From NCBI RefSeq assembly GCF_000406165.1, contig NZ_CM001977.1, positions 2,927,064 through 2,991,063 of the forward strand: 64,000 nucleotides of DNA, in the 5' to 3' direction. Positions 19,291 to 29,869 of the stretch are shown in pieces. Numbering within the stretch: the stretch's first letter is position 1; every line of letters starts with the position of its first letter. The stretch comes from Dickeya zeae NCPPB 2538. Lineage in GTDB: Bacteria; Pseudomonadota; Gammaproteobacteria; Enterobacterales; Enterobacteriaceae. A model generated the notes under the pieces. It saw only the letters and a program-made list of their open reading frames with translations, did no database searches and was not told where the DNA came from. Made by a program: the position numbers and the translations under genes.

Positions 19291-19322
19291 TAAAACCCCA
19301 ACAACAATAATGGAGATACAAC

Positions 19323-19412
19323 ATGAACGCATTCATCAGCTTCTTCAAAAAACTCGGCGACATCTACGTTAGCTACTGCGAACGTATCGGCTCTATCATC
19401 AGCCCGTTTTAA
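19323..19412 (+). CDS. Unrecognised 29-residue amphipathic small protein
   Basis: A short ORF of 29 codons starting MNAFISFFKKLG and ending GSIISPF. TGGAGATA lies 5-8 bases before the ATG as a good ribosome site. Aromatic and aliphatic residues alternate with Lys/Asp/Glu/Arg so that one helix face is hydrophobic; one Cys is near the middle. The unit is self-contained: two CRP-like sites upstream and an intrinsic terminator 19 bases after the stop, a transcript of about 200 bases. It could encode a small membrane-associated protein, or be a dual-function RNA. I do not recognise a named family. Confidence 0.65.
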   Translation: MNAFISFFKKLGDIYVSYCERIGSIISPF

Positions 19413-19430
19413 GATGAACGCCGCAGACTA

Positions 19431-19466
19431 AAAGCCGCCCACTTCGATCAGGCGGCTTTAGTTTTT
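19431..19466 (+). terminator. Intrinsic terminator of the small gene
   Basis: AAAGCCGCC (19431-19439) pairs perfectly with GGCGGCTTT (19451-19459) over an 11-base loop, followed by AGTTTTT. Confidence 0.88.
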
Positions 19467-19645
19467 ATCCCTTCCTGGTGTTTCCCTTACCGTATTCTCG
19501 ATTTCCTTTCTGGCTTTAGTTTTCCGCAAGCTTTTTCTGATTTTAGTCTCCAGCATAGTCATCCGGTTTTCCGCTCTTATCTTACGCCAGCACATTTCGC
19601 TCTGTCTGTCATCGACGTTCTTCTGCCTTTGCCTGATGCTCAGCG

Positions 19646-19674
19646 TAAAAAAAAGCCGCGACATGCGCGGCTTT
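19646..19674 (-). terminator. Intrinsic terminator of the nuo operon
   Basis: On the minus strand AAAGCCGCG pairs with CGCGGCTTT over a 5-base loop (19652-19674), followed by eight T. It lies 20 bases after the nuoN stop. The region 19467-19645 has only a weak minus-strand open frame that is not supported. Confidence 0.9.
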
Positions 19675-19694
19675 CAGTATTACAGAAAGTAGGA

Positions 19695-21152
19695 TTACAT
19701 CAGTGGCTGCGCCAGTTGTACCAGCGAAATCAGCGGCTGCGGGTAAAGACCCAGCAGCAACACCAGCACCGATGAAATCAGCACGACAACACCACCCGCG
19801 GTCAATGCCCAGTTGTTCGGCGTGTCGCGGTTCAGTGTCTGTGGTGCGCTCAGGTACAGACTGATCAATACGCGCAGATAGTAATAGAGACCGATGGCAC
19901 TCCCTACCACGACAGCAGCACTTAACCACCACAGGTGAGCGTTAACACCTACCGCCAGAACATAGAATTTACCGAAGAAGCCCAGCGTCATCGGAATACC
20001 GGCCAGTGACAGCATCATCACCGTCATCACCGCAGACAGAATCGGCTTATGCCAGAACAACCCACGGTAAGAGAACAGTGAATCTGCATCCGGACCACGG
20101 TACGGGCTGGACATCAGGCTGACCACACCAAACGCGCCCAGACTACTGAACAGGTAACCTGCCAGATACACACCGATGGTTTCCAGTGCCAGCTGATGCG
20201 TCTGGACAGCAATCAACGCCACCAGCAGATAACCCAGGTGCGCAATGGAGGAATACCCCAGCAGACGCTTGATGTTGCTCTGCGCCACCGCCATCAGGTT
20301 ACCAAACAGGATCGATGCGAAAGCAATGATACCGAGCGTAGTGCGTACCGACTCGCTATCAACCAGCGGTGCGTACAAGAACAAACGCATTACCGCACCA
20401 AAGATAGCGATTTTACTGGCGGTCGCCAGGAAGGTAGACACCGGTGCCGGTGCCCCCTGATAAACATCGGGAGTCCACAGGTGAAATGGTACCAGCGACA
20501 GTTTGAAGCCCAAGCCGACCAGCATCATACCCAGACCAGCCAGCAGCAACGGTGCGTGCAGTTGGTGATCTCCGAGGCTCTTGCCAAGACTGGCAAAGCT
20601 CAGGCTGCCGGAATCGGCATACACCAGCGCCATACCAAACAGCAGGAATGAGGACGCAGCGGCAGACAGCAGCATGTACTTGATAGCCGCTTCCAGCGAA
20701 CGCTTCTGACGGAAGGCATACCCTACCATACCGAACAACGGCAGGGAGATAAGCTCGATACCAATGAAGAACGCAGCCAAATGGTTTGCGCTCGCCAGCA
20801 GAATACCGCCCAGCGCCGCAATCAGCACCATCAGGTAGAACTCGTCTTTATTGTCCGGAAAACCTTCCAGCCACGGGTACGCAAAGGTACTGGTCGCCAG
20901 GCTCGCTGCCAACACCAGACCGGTATAGAACATCGAGAAACCATCGACCCGGATAAGCGGAGTCACGTCGGTCGGCCCAACCTGGCCGACCAGATACAGC
21001 GACAACAGCGCAATGTTCAGGCCGATGACCGTCAGCGTTGCGTTGATAAAATGGTTGCGTCGCCACGCAATGCACAGCATCACAACCACAACTGTCAATC
21101 CGACGATTAACAGTGGCGACATCGCGATCAGTTGTTGAGGAGTTATTGTCAT
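19695..21152 (-). CDS. nuoN: NADH-quinone oxidoreductase subunit N
   Basis: An antiporter-like membrane subunit of complex I, 485 residues with about 14 hydrophobic segments. It belongs to the Mrp/Nqo14 family and takes part in proton pumping. The conserved lysines and the [12 protein letters not shown] and [17 protein letters not shown] blocks agree with E. coli NuoN. The start [16 protein letters not shown] fits the family. It is the last gene of the nuo operon, 6 bases after nuoM, and is followed by an intrinsic terminator. Confidence 0.97.
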   Translation of the reverse strand: MTITPQQLIAMSPLLIVGLTVVVVMLCIAWRRNHFINATLTVIGLNIALLSLYLVGQVGPTDVTPLIRVDGFSMFYTGLVLAASLATSTFAYPWLEGFPDNKDEFYLMVLIAALGGILLASANHLAAFFIGIELISLPLFGMVGYAFRQKRSLEAAIKYMLLSAAASSFLLFGMALVYADSGSLSFASLGKSLGDHQLHAPLLLAGLGMMLVGLGFKLSLVPFHLWTPDVYQGAPAPVSTFLATASKIAIFGAVMRLFLYAPLVDSESVRTTLGIIAFASILFGNLMAVAQSNIKRLLGYSSIAHLGYLLVALIAVQTHQLALETIGVYLAGYLFSSLGAFGVVSLMSSPYRGPDADSLFSYRGLFWHKPILSAVMTVMMLSLAGIPMTLGFFGKFYVLAVGVNAHLWWLSAAVVVGSAIGLYYYLRVLISLYLSAPQTLNRDTPNNWALTAGGVVVLISSVLVLLLGLYPQPLISLVQLAQPLM

Positions 21153-21158
21153 GGCGAA

Positions 21159-22694
21159 TTACAGCCCTGTCGTTGAAATTGTTGAACTCTGAACCGATGA
21201 CGTAAACCAGTGCTGGATATTCGCCATCGCCGCACTGGACGTGTCCAGAATCGGCTGCGGATAAACACCCAACAGCACCAGCAGTACCACCAGCAGCAGA
21301 ATGAGTGACAGTTCACGTGCGGTCATACCCTGCAGCGGCTCATCCGATTTGGCGGCACCGTAGAACGCACGTTGCATCATCACCAGCGAATACACAGAAG
21401 CAAACACCAGACCAAACGTTGAAATCACCGTAATCACCGGCACGACAGGGTAGCTGCCGAACAGGATCATGAATTCGCCAACAAAGTTACCGGTACCCGG
21501 CATCCCGAGGGTAGCCACTGCAAAGAACAGCGACAGCGCAGGCAAGTAACGAATACGGCCCCACAATCCGCCCATCTGACGCAGATCGCGCGTATGCAGA
21601 CGTTCATACATCTGACCACAGATAATGAACAGACCCGCCGCTGACAGACCGTGTGCAATCATCTGCACTACAGCGCCCTGATAAGCCAGTTGACTGCCGG
21701 AGTAGATGGCAATCATCACAAAGCCCATGTGCGATACCGAGGTGTAGGCGATGAGGCGTTTGATATCGGTTTGTTTGAAGGCCATCCAGGCGCCGTAGAA
21801 AATACCGATAATCCCCAACCACATGGCGATAGGCGCAAAATCATGCGAAGCATTCGGAAACAGCGGCAGGCTGAATCGCAATAAACCGTACGCCGCCGTT
21901 TTCAGCAGAATACCTGCCAGGTCAACGGAGCCTGCGGTCGGTGCCTGGCTGTGCGCATCGGGCAGCCAACCATGCAACGGTACTACCGGCATTTTCACCG
22001 CGAAAGCGATGAAGAAACCGAGCATCAGTGCGTATTCCAGTCCGTAAGACATCGGGGTCTTCAGCAGACGGGAATAGTCAAAGGTCCATTCGCCGGTGGC
22101 GTTGTGATGAACGAACACCAACGCCAGAATGGCTATCAGCATCACCAGACCACTCGCCTGCGTATAAATAAAGAATTTAGTCGCAGCGGCGATACGCGTT
22201 TTACCGTCAGACCCTTTGTGCCCCCACAGCGCGATCAGGAAGTACATCGGCACCAACATCATTTCCCAGAAGAAGAAGAACAGGAACATGTCGATAGCCA
22301 GGAAGACACCAATCACCCCGCCGAGGATCCACAGCAGGTTCAGGTGGAAAAAGCCCTGATAGCGTTGAATCTCACGCCAGGAACAGAGGATCGCCAGCAC
22401 ACCCAGCAGGCCGGTCAGCACCACCATCAGCAATGACAGACCATCAAGTGCCAGGTGAATAGAGATACCGAAACGCGGTATCCAGTTCAGGATGAACTCC
22501 GACTGCCACTGCGGAATGCCCGTCGGTGTCGCCAGCGAAAAGCCGCCTTGCAGCCACAACTGCAATGACAGCGCCAGTGTTAACCCCATTGAAATCAGCG
22601 CGATCCAGCGCGGCACACGCGTGCCGAAACGCTCGAGCTGCCAGCACAGCAGGCCGCCGATAAAGGGGATAAGAATCAGCCAAGGTAGTAGCAT
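21159..22694 (-). CDS. nuoM: NADH-quinone oxidoreductase subunit M
   Basis: The second antiporter-like subunit of complex I, 511 residues with about 14 membrane segments. FFFFFWEMMLVPMYFLIALWG contains the key Glu of the family, and LKTAAYGLLRF and HGLSAAGLFIICG carry conserved Lys and His. The reading frame continues 20 codons upstream, but ATG 22694 (MLLPWLILIPFIGG) matches E. coli NuoM. A 96-base gap with a hairpin separates it from nuoL. Confidence 0.97.
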   Translation of the reverse strand: MLLPWLILIPFIGGLLCWQLERFGTRVPRWIALISMGLTLALSLQLWLQGGFSLATPTGIPQWQSEFILNWIPRFGISIHLALDGLSLLMVVLTGLLGVLAILCSWREIQRYQGFFHLNLLWILGGVIGVFLAIDMFLFFFFWEMMLVPMYFLIALWGHKGSDGKTRIAAATKFFIYTQASGLVMLIAILALVFVHHNATGEWTFDYSRLLKTPMSYGLEYALMLGFFIAFAVKMPVVPLHGWLPDAHSQAPTAGSVDLAGILLKTAAYGLLRFSLPLFPNASHDFAPIAMWLGIIGIFYGAWMAFKQTDIKRLIAYTSVSHMGFVMIAIYSGSQLAYQGAVVQMIAHGLSAAGLFIICGQMYERLHTRDLRQMGGLWGRIRYLPALSLFFAVATLGMPGTGNFVGEFMILFGSYPVVPVITVISTFGLVFASVYSLVMMQRAFYGAAKSDEPLQGMTARELSLILLLVVLLVLLGVYPQPILDTSSAAMANIQHWFTSSVQSSTISTTGL

Positions 22695-22740
22695 GGCGTT
22701 TTGTGTCCCTAAATTAAAGAAAACGAAAAACTTGCTGCCT

Positions 22741-22769
22741 GCGGGGCCACGCAATGTGATGTGCCCCGC
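22741..22769. repeat. Intercistronic hairpin between nuoL and nuoM
   Basis: GCGGGGC (22741-22747) pairs with GCCCCGC (22763-22769) around a 15-base loop. It has no T-run and sits in the only sizeable gap in the nuoK-nuoN part of the operon. An mRNA-stability or processing role is possible. Confidence 0.4.
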
Positions 22770-22790
22770 CCCTCTGCATTACCGCATCGC

Positions 22791-24641
22791 TTAAACCAGC
22801 AATAGCAGCGCCAGTACCACCACAGCGCCGATGCCCATTGAAGCGGCATACCAGCGCACCTGCCCGTTTTCGCTGACGACCAGCGCACGGTTACCCCAAC
22901 GGGTAATAATGGCTGGAATATTCATCAACGCATTCAGCGGGTCACGCTGCAGCAATGTCGCAATGGCCAGATACGGTTTGACGAACACCTTGTCGTACAG
23001 CCAGTCGAATCCCCAGGCATGGAACCACCATGTTGAGAAGAAGCGACCCGGTGCACTGTTGGCGACACTGGTCACCAACTGGCGTTTGCCCAGCCACAGT
23101 GCGGCTGCCAGCAAAATACCGGCGATAGCGACCACACCGGAGGCGATTTCCAGCGTCATGACCTGGCCATGCTCAAGTTCGGTCGTAGCAGGCAGTACGC
23201 CGTGCAGTGGCAGCGCAATTTGAGCGCCAACGAAGGTGGACAGCACCAGCAGCACCAGCAACGGCAAGTGGTGGGAGATTCCCTTACCTGCGTGGGCTTT
23301 GGTTTTTGCTTCACCATGGAACACGATAAAAATCATCCGGAAGGTATACAGCGACGTCATGAACGCGCCCACCAGACCGGCAACTACCAGATTGATATGA
23401 CCGTTGGCCCAGGCACCAGCCAGGATTTCGTCCTTACTGAAGAAACCAGCCGTTACCATCGGCAATGCCGACAGCGCCGCGCCACCCACCAGGAAACAGG
23501 CGTACACCAGCGGAATGGTCTTACGTAGGCCACCCATCTTGAAGATGTTTTGTTCATGATGACAGGCCAGAATGACCGAGCCGGACGACAGGAACAACAG
23601 AGCTTTGAAGAACGCATGCGTCATCAGATGGAAGATAGCAGCGTCCCATGCCTGAACACCCAGAGCCAGGAACATATAACCAATCTGGCTCATGGTGGAG
23701 TAGGCCAACACACGCTTGATGTCGGTCTGCACCAGTGCGGCGAAACCCGCCAGCAGCAAGGTAATAGCACCCACATTGGCCACCAGATGCAGTACATCCG
23801 GTGCCAGCAGGAACAGGCCGTGGGTACGAGCGATCAGGTACACGCCTGCGGTCACCATGGTTGCCGCGTGAATCAACGCGGAAACCGGTGTCGGACCCGC
23901 CATCGCGTCCGCCAGCCAGGTCTGCAACGGCAACTGAGCCGATTTACCTACCGCGCCACCCAACAGCATCAGTGTTGCCCAGGTGATAGCCGGAGAACCT
24001 TCAGCAAAATGCTGCGGTGCCAGTACCATCAGGTCACGGAAGTTCAACGTACCCAGTTCGCGATACAGGATGAACAACGCAATCGCCAGGAACACGTCAC
24101 CCACACGGGTAACGATGAAGGCTTTCATCGCCGCCGCACCGTTATTCGGGTTGGTGTAGTAGAAACCAATCAGCAGGTAACTGCACAGCCCCACCCCTTC
24201 CCAGCCGAGGTACATCAGCAGCAGGTTGTCTGACAACACCAGCACAACCATGCTGGCGATGAACAGGTTGGTGTAGGCAAAGAAGCGGGAATATCCCTCT
24301 TCACCGCGCATATACCAAGAAGCAAACAGGTGGATGAAGAAACCCACGCCAGTCACTACCGACAGCATGGTCAACGACAGACCGTCCAACGCCAGCGTAA
24401 CGCCGATGTCAAACTTGCCTACCGTCATCCAGCTCCACAGATGCTGACTGAAGAAGGTCACCCCGCCAGGCTGTTGCTGGCTGAGAAAATCCATCACCAC
24501 TCCGCCAGTGACCAGCGCGGCCAGGCCAATCGACCCCACCCCGACGGTCGCGGAAACATTTTCCGACCAGCGTCCACGAGAGAAAGCCAGTAACAAGAAT
24601 CCGATCAGCGGAAACAGAATAGTTAAGTAGAGTAAGTTCAT
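22791..24641 (-). CDS. nuoL: NADH-quinone oxidoreductase subunit L
   Basis: The most distal antiporter-like subunit of complex I, 616 residues. The N-terminal part has about 14 membrane helices with [16 protein letters not shown] and [29 protein letters not shown] blocks. The C-terminal extension forms the long lateral helix that runs along NuoM and NuoN (about 520-590), followed by a last membrane segment. ATG 24641 overlaps the nuoK stop by 4 bases. Confidence 0.97.
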   Translation of the reverse strand: MNLLYLTILFPLIGFLLLAFSRGRWSENVSATVGVGSIGLAALVTGGVVMDFLSQQQPGGVTFFSQHLWSWMTVGKFDIGVTLALDGLSLTMLSVVTGVGFFIHLFASWYMRGEEGYSRFFAYTNLFIASMVVLVLSDNLLLMYLGWEGVGLCSYLLIGFYYTNPNNGAAAMKAFIVTRVGDVFLAIALFILYRELGTLNFRDLMVLAPQHFAEGSPAITWATLMLLGGAVGKSAQLPLQTWLADAMAGPTPVSALIHAATMVTAGVYLIARTHGLFLLAPDVLHLVANVGAITLLLAGFAALVQTDIKRVLAYSTMSQIGYMFLALGVQAWDAAIFHLMTHAFFKALLFLSSGSVILACHHEQNIFKMGGLRKTIPLVYACFLVGGAALSALPMVTAGFFSKDEILAGAWANGHINLVVAGLVGAFMTSLYTFRMIFIVFHGEAKTKAHAGKGISHHLPLLVLLVLSTFVGAQIALPLHGVLPATTELEHGQVMTLEIASGVVAIAGILLAAALWLGKRQLVTSVANSAPGRFFSTWWFHAWGFDWLYDKVFVKPYLAIATLLQRDPLNALMNIPAIITRWGNRALVVSENGQVRWYAASMGIGAVVVLALLLLV

Positions 24642-24940
24642 CCGCGCATCTCACTGACAGTATCAATATTCAGGGTCTGACGGCGACGATACAACTGAAG
24701 CAGCAACGCCAGACCAATACTGGCCTCCGCTGCGGCCAGCGTAATAGCCAGGATATACATCACCTGACCATCCGATTGTCCCCAGTAGCTTCCTGCAACC
24801 ACAAAAGCCAGCGCCGCAGCATTAATCATGATTTCCAGACAAATCAGCATAAACAGCAGATTGCGGCGAATCACCAGCCCGGTCAGCCCCAGCACAAAGA
24901 GGATGGCCGCCAACAGCAAACCATGTTGTAGCGGAATCAT
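24638..24940 (-). CDS. nuoK: NADH-quinone oxidoreductase subunit K
   Basis: A small membrane subunit of 100 residues with three helices, related to MnhC. It carries the two buried glutamates needed for proton transfer, Glu36 in [11 protein letters not shown] and Glu72 in [13 protein letters not shown]. The length and start [11 protein letters not shown] match E. coli exactly in style. It overlaps nuoJ and nuoL by 4 bases each, a sign of translational coupling. Confidence 0.97.
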   Translation of the reverse strand: MIPLQHGLLLAAILFVLGLTGLVIRRNLLFMLICLEIMINAAALAFVVAGSYWGQSDGQVMYILAITLAAAEASIGLALLLQLYRRRQTLNIDTVSEMRG

Positions 24941-25488
24941 GCGCGTTCCTCCGTTATTTTCTTATCGGCATCCTGATCTTTGGCAATCAGCTCTCCGCGC
25001 TTATCTTCACGGCCAATGTGGAAAGCCACCACCAGACCGGCCAGCAACAGCATCGACGCCAGTTCAACCGCCAGTACATACGGCCCGAACAGACTGATAC
25101 CCACCGCTTTCGCATCAACCATATTACCGACGATATTCTGGTCGGTGATGCTGGTAATCCCTTTGACGATCACCGCCAGCAGAATCAGAGAAAGCGCCCC
25201 CGGCCCTATCCATACCGCAGGTTTCAGCCACAGTTTTTCCTGTTCATCCACCGAATTACCGAGGTTCAGCATCATGACCACGAAGACGAACAACACCATG
25301 ATGGCACCAGCGTAGACGATGATCTCCAGCGCCCCGGCGAAATACGCCCCCAGCGAGAAGAACACACCGGCAACCGCCAGTAACGAAACAATCAGATAAA
25401 GTAATGCATGTACTGGATTGGTATGGGTAATGACACGTAGTGTTGCCAGTACCGCAATAATCGCAGTCGCATAAAAAGCGAATTCCAT
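24937..25488 (-). CDS. nuoJ: NADH-quinone oxidoreductase subunit J
   Basis: A membrane subunit of 183 residues with five helices. [21 protein letters not shown] is the conserved third helix, which changes shape during coupling. The C-terminus is charged and cytoplasmic ([19 protein letters not shown]). The reading frame extends upstream into nuoI, but ATG 25488 ([11 protein letters not shown]) with AAGGAGCC ahead is the family start. The gap to nuoI is 10 bases. Confidence 0.97.
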   Translation of the reverse strand: MEFAFYATAIIAVLATLRVITHTNPVHALLYLIVSLLAVAGVFFSLGAYFAGALEIIVYAGAIMVLFVFVVMMLNLGNSVDEQEKLWLKPAVWIGPGALSLILLAVIVKGITSITDQNIVGNMVDAKAVGISLFGPYVLAVELASMLLLAGLVVAFHIGREDKRGELIAKDQDADKKITEERA

Positions 25489-25498
25489 GCTTGGCTCC

Positions 25499-26041
25499 TT
25501 AGGGCAGCAGGCCTTTGACGTCAATGGGTTTGGCTTCGTTTTCGGCTTCGCCCTTCTCTTTCCCATCAACAGCCATACCGGCCATCCGGTAGAAGTTGTA
25601 TTCCGGATATTTACCCGGCCCCGAGATCAGCAGATCTTCTTTTTCGTACACCAGATCCTGGCGCTTGAACTCACCCATTTCAAAATCAGGGGTCAGCTGA
25701 ATTGCCGTCGTCGGACAGGCCTCTTCACACATACCGCAGAAAATACAGCGGGAGAAGTTGATACGGAAAAACTCCGGATACCAACGGCCATCCTTCATTT
25801 CCGCCTTCTGCAAAGAGATACAGCCCACCGGGCAGGCCACGGCGCACAGGTTACAGGCGACGCAGCGCTCCTGTCCGTCCGGATCACGGGTCAGTACAAT
25901 ACGACCACGGAAGCGCGGCGGTGGATTCACCGGCTCTTCCGGATACATTTTGGTTTCACGCTTTTTAAACGCGTTGGAACCCACCATGCAGATACTGCGT
26001 ACCTGGGTGCCGAAACCAATCAAAAGTTCTTTCAGTGTCAT
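25499..26041 (-). CDS. nuoI: NADH-quinone oxidoreductase subunit I (two [4Fe-4S])
   Basis: A peripheral-arm subunit of 180 residues that carries clusters N6a and N6b and hands electrons to NuoB. The two motifs [15 protein letters not shown] and [15 protein letters not shown] are complete. The sequence agrees with E. coli NuoI from [16 protein letters not shown] onward. The gap to nuoH is 16 bases. Confidence 0.98.
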   Translation of the reverse strand: MTLKELLIGFGTQVRSICMVGSNAFKKRETKMYPEEPVNPPPRFRGRIVLTRDPDGQERCVACNLCAVACPVGCISLQKAEMKDGRWYPEFFRINFSRCIFCGMCEEACPTTAIQLTPDFEMGEFKRQDLVYEKEDLLISGPGKYPEYNFYRMAGMAVDGKEKGEAENEAKPIDVKGLLP

Positions 26042-26057
26042 GGTTTATTCACCCCTA

Positions 26058-27032
26058 TCAAGCGTTGTACAGAATGACCGCAGCGGTCACCAGCAGGTTC
26101 AGCAGCGTCAGTGGCAAACATACGCGCCAGCCGAATGCCATCACCTGGTCATAACGCGGACGTGGCAACGACGCACGAATCAGGATGAACATCATCATGA
26201 AAAACGCCGTTTTCAACGCAAACCAGACGAACGGAGGCAGGAAAGGACCATGCCAGCCACCGAAGAACAACGTGACGATAAGCGCAGAGACCGTCACGAT
26301 ACCGATGTATTCACCGACGAAGAACAGACCGAATTTCATCCCGGCGTACTCGATATGGTAGCCGTCTGCCAGTTCCTGTTCCGCTTCCGGTTGGTCAAAC
26401 GGATGACGGTGGCACACCGCCACACCCGCAATCGCAAAGGTGATAAAGCCGAAGAACTGCGGGATAACGTTCCACACCGTGGACTGCGCGTTAACGATAT
26501 CCGCCATGTTGAACGAACCCGCCTGCGCGACCACGCCCATCAGCGACAACCCGAGGAACACTTCATAGCTCAGTGTTTGCGCCGACGCACGTACCGCACC
26601 CAACAGCGAGTATTTGTTGTTACTCGACCAACCGGCAAACAACACGGCGTAAACTGCCAGCCCTGCCATCATCAGGAAGAACAACACCCCGATGTTCAGG
26701 TTGGCAACCTGCCAGGTTGGACTAACCGGTACGATAGCGAACGACAGCAGCAGCGACGTAAACGCAATTACCGGTGCGAGGGTGAAAATCACCTTGTCGG
26801 CAAACGGCGGCGTCCAGTCTTCTTTGAAGAACATCTTGAGCATGTCCGAGACCAGTTGCAACGAACCGCCCCAGCCTACGCGGTTAGGTCCGTAACGCCC
26901 CTGGAACAGCGCCAGCAAACGGCGCTCCCCCATACTCATCAGCGCACCGCAGCTGACTACGACCAGCAGAATCACCACTGCTTTGCCGACGGTAGCCAGA
27001 ATATCCAGTACATCCGGAGTCAACCAACTCAT
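26058..27032 (-). CDS. nuoH: NADH-quinone oxidoreductase subunit H
   Basis: The membrane subunit that with NuoB and NuoD forms the quinone chamber; 324 residues and eight or nine helices. The conserved [20 protein letters not shown] and [20 protein letters not shown] loops line the chamber entrance and hold the acidic residues of the E-channel. It is close to E. coli NuoH throughout. The start overlaps the nuoG stop by 4 bases. Confidence 0.98.
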   Translation of the reverse strand: MSWLTPDVLDILATVGKAVVILLVVVSCGALMSMGERRLLALFQGRYGPNRVGWGGSLQLVSDMLKMFFKEDWTPPFADKVIFTLAPVIAFTSLLLSFAIVPVSPTWQVANLNIGVLFFLMMAGLAVYAVLFAGWSSNNKYSLLGAVRASAQTLSYEVFLGLSLMGVVAQAGSFNMADIVNAQSTVWNVIPQFFGFITFAIAGVAVCHRHPFDQPEAEQELADGYHIEYAGMKFGLFFVGEYIGIVTVSALIVTLFFGGWHGPFLPPFVWFALKTAFFMMMFILIRASLPRPRYDQVMAFGWRVCLPLTLLNLLVTAAVILYNA

Positions 27033-29755
27033 TGTGCAGCCTCCCGCAGCATTTCAACGGTCGCACCCGCCAGCACCGGAGCAATGCCCGGGAAGCCCAG
27101 CGGCAAACCAATCTGGCCCTGACGCAGTTCAGCGCTTAACCGCACCGGCAGACGCAACGTCTGACCACCACAGGTGATGTCCAGCAACGCGCCGGCATTA
27201 ACCCCTAACAGCGCGGCATCCGCCTGACTCACGACCGCACAAGCCTGTGGCATACGCTGCTGAATCACACCAGAACGCTGCGACAACTCGTCACTACCAA
27301 ACAGATTGTAGTAAGGCGCAACCTGCCATTGCCCTTGCTGAGGAGCAAACGGCGCGGGGATCTGACTGAAGTATGGCAGCGAACCCTCACCCGCTTCGAT
27401 AAGGCGCACGCCCGGATCACCGTGGCGCAAATGTCCGCCCACTTCATCCTGGAATTTGTTCCACGCTTGCGGTGAGTTCCAACCCGGTGCCCAGGCAAAC
27501 GGCACCTGCTGACGCTCGGCCAACGGACTGTTGTTCCCTTCCATTGAGAAGGCGAACATGGTGTCACGGTCCTGTGGCTGACGCGGCTCATGCACGCTGA
27601 TGTTGGCGCGCATCGCGGTACGACCACTGTAACGATGTGGTTCACGTGCCAGTTTCTGACCCTGGACGCGGAACGAGGCATCCGGTGCAGCGTCCTTGAT
27701 TGCCGCCAATTGCGGCAGTGCGCTGACACAGGCGTCGATAACGTGGTCTAGTTGTGTCCAGTCCACCTGACGGCTGTTATAGGTGATATACAGGGAATGC
27801 AGCCAACGCCAGCTTTCCAGCATAACCACCTTGTTGTCGTAGTAGGTCGGCTCGTAAACCTGGAAGAAGCGCTGCGCACGACCTTCCTGACTGATGAGCG
27901 TACCGTCGCTTTCTGCAAAGCTGGCGGAAGACAGCACCAGACTGGCTTTATCCATGATCGCGGTACGCTGGTGATCCAACACAATCAGATTGGTTGCTTT
28001 TGCCAGCGCCGCATCGACACGTGCCGCAGGCGCATGGCGATACAGATCATTTTCCAACACCACCACACTGTCGGCTTCACCGGTTTCCAACTGCGATAGT
28101 GCATCATCCAGCGAACCACCACCGATCATCGCCACACCCATGCTGTTGGCAGAAGCGGCGACAAACGTAATGCCGACGTCAGAACCGCGGGCTTTGAGCG
28201 CCTTGGCAACGTTGGCAGCCGCTGCAATCACATCGTCGCTACCGGCATTGGTGCCAGAAATAATCAACGGTTTGCGAGCGCCAGCCAGTGCCTGAACGAT
28301 GACGTCCACTTTCTGGGTAAGATCAGCAGGTAAATCGCTAACTGCCGGGGCAGCATTGTCGAGTGCATGGGCAATCGCGAAGCCCAGGCGAGCCTGTTCT
28401 GCTACCGGTGCACGGTAATTCCAGGCCGCGATATCATCCAGACGGGTGCTATCGACGTTAGTAACAAACAGCGGGTGTTTGGCGTGATGACCGATATTCA
28501 GGATGGCCGCAATCTGCCAGTCAGCGACTTTCTGGGCTGCCGCCAGCTCACGCGCTTTGCCTTTCACTGCCTGACGGACCGCCAGTGCAATACGCGCCCC
28601 GGTCTGGGTCAGATCTTCACCCAGCACCAGCACTGCGTCATAGCTTTCGATTTCACGCAGAGAAGGCGTACGGACACCACTCTCTTTCAACACTTTCAGC
28701 ATCAGTTGCAGACGGTTTTGCTCAGCCTGCGATACACCGGTGTAGAAGTTGTCGGCACCGACCAGCTCACGCAACGCGAAGTTGCTTTCTACGCTGGCGC
28801 GCGGCGACCCGATACCGATGACACGTTTAGCCTGACGCAACACATCGGCGGCACCTTGCAATGCCTGCTCGGCATTCAGGGCAATCCAGTCATCACCGCG
28901 ACGTTGCAACGGCTGACGAGGACGGTCTTTCAGGTTGACGTAGCCATAACCGAAACGACCGCGGTCGCACAGGAAATAATGGTTCACGCTGCCGTTATAG
29001 CGGTTTTCGATGCGGCGCAATTCGCCATAACGCTCGCCAGGACTGGTGTTACATCCCACGCTGCACTGCTGACAAATGCTCGGCGCGAACTGCATATCCC
29101 ATTTACGGTTGTAACGTTCAGAATGGGTTTTGTCGGTGAAGACCCCAGTCGGGCACACTTCCACCAGGTTGCCGGAAAATTCGCTTTCCAACACGCCATC
29201 TTCCGGACGACCGAAATAGACGTTGTCATGCGCACCGTAAACACCCAAATCTTTACCGTCGGCGTAATCCTTGTAATACCGCACGCAACGGTAACAAGCG
29301 ATACAACGGTTCATCTCATGGGAGATGAACGGGCCAAGATCCTGGTTGTGATGCGTACGCTTGGTGAAACGGTAACGACGGAAGTTATGGCCCGTCATTA
29401 CGGTCATATCCTGCAGATGACAGTTCCCCCCCTCTTCACAGACCGGACAGTCGTGCGGGTGGTTGGTCATCAGAAATTCCACAATGGTTTTGCGGAACTG
29501 CTTTGCTTCGTCATCGTCAATAGCGATATAAGCGCCATCCGACGCTGGCGTCATACAGGACATTACCAGACGACCACGGGTATCTTCCGCGTTCTGATAC
29601 TGCTTGACCGCACACAGGCGGCAAGCACCGACGCTCCCCAGCGCCGGATGCCAGCAAAAGTAAGGAATATCAAGTCCCAAAGACAGACAAGCCTGCAGCA
29701 GGTTATCCGCTCCGTCCACTTCATATTCTTTGCCGTCTACATGAATCGTTGCCAT
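27029..29755 (-). CDS. nuoG: NADH-quinone oxidoreductase subunit G
   Basis: The largest soluble subunit, 908 residues. The N-terminal [2Fe-2S] ferredoxin domain shows [17 protein letters not shown]. His-Cys and [4Fe-4S] motifs follow ([25 protein letters not shown]), then the off-pathway cluster N7 (CQQCSVGC) and a degenerate molybdopterin-oxidoreductase domain without cofactor. Starts at 29782 and 29764 are possible; ATG 29755 ([13 protein letters not shown]) is used, with GGAAG at 10 bases. A 114-base gap to nuoF contains no gene. Confidence 0.97.
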   Translation of the reverse strand: MATIHVDGKEYEVDGADNLLQACLSLGLDIPYFCWHPALGSVGACRLCAVKQYQNAEDTRGRLVMSCMTPASDGAYIAIDDDEAKQFRKTIVEFLMTNHPHDCPVCEEGGNCHLQDMTVMTGHNFRRYRFTKRTHHNQDLGPFISHEMNRCIACYRCVRYYKDYADGKDLGVYGAHDNVYFGRPEDGVLESEFSGNLVEVCPTGVFTDKTHSERYNRKWDMQFAPSICQQCSVGCNTSPGERYGELRRIENRYNGSVNHYFLCDRGRFGYGYVNLKDRPRQPLQRRGDDWIALNAEQALQGAADVLRQAKRVIGIGSPRASVESNFALRELVGADNFYTGVSQAEQNRLQLMLKVLKESGVRTPSLREIESYDAVLVLGEDLTQTGARIALAVRQAVKGKARELAAAQKVADWQIAAILNIGHHAKHPLFVTNVDSTRLDDIAAWNYRAPVAEQARLGFAIAHALDNAAPAVSDLPADLTQKVDVIVQALAGARKPLIISGTNAGSDDVIAAAANVAKALKARGSDVGITFVAASANSMGVAMIGGGSLDDALSQLETGEADSVVVLENDLYRHAPAARVDAALAKATNLIVLDHQRTAIMDKASLVLSSASFAESDGTLISQEGRAQRFFQVYEPTYYDNKVVMLESWRWLHSLYITYNSRQVDWTQLDHVIDACVSALPQLAAIKDAAPDASFRVQGQKLAREPHRYSGRTAMRANISVHEPRQPQDRDTMFAFSMEGNNSPLAERQQVPFAWAPGWNSPQAWNKFQDEVGGHLRHGDPGVRLIEAGEGSLPYFSQIPAPFAPQQGQWQVAPYYNLFGSDELSQRSGVIQQRMPQACAVVSQADAALLGVNAGALLDITCGGQTLRLPVRLSAELRQGQIGLPLGFPGIAPVLAGATVEMLREAAQ

Positions 29756-29869
29756 AGTCAGCATGCTTCCATAACAGCCCACCTCAGGCGGGCACTAATC
29801 AAAAATTCTGTCTGCGGGATGAATCAACGTTGACTCCCGGTATGATGCTCAACACACCGGGCAACGTGA

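Noticed and set aside
19458..19664. 68-codon minus frame downstream of the small gene
   Set aside because: Very basic, spans two terminator regions and lacks a ribosome site; read as chance.
28367..29833. 488-codon plus-strand frame antisense to nuoG
   Set aside because: Mirror of a conserved complex I subunit; no start site or family features.
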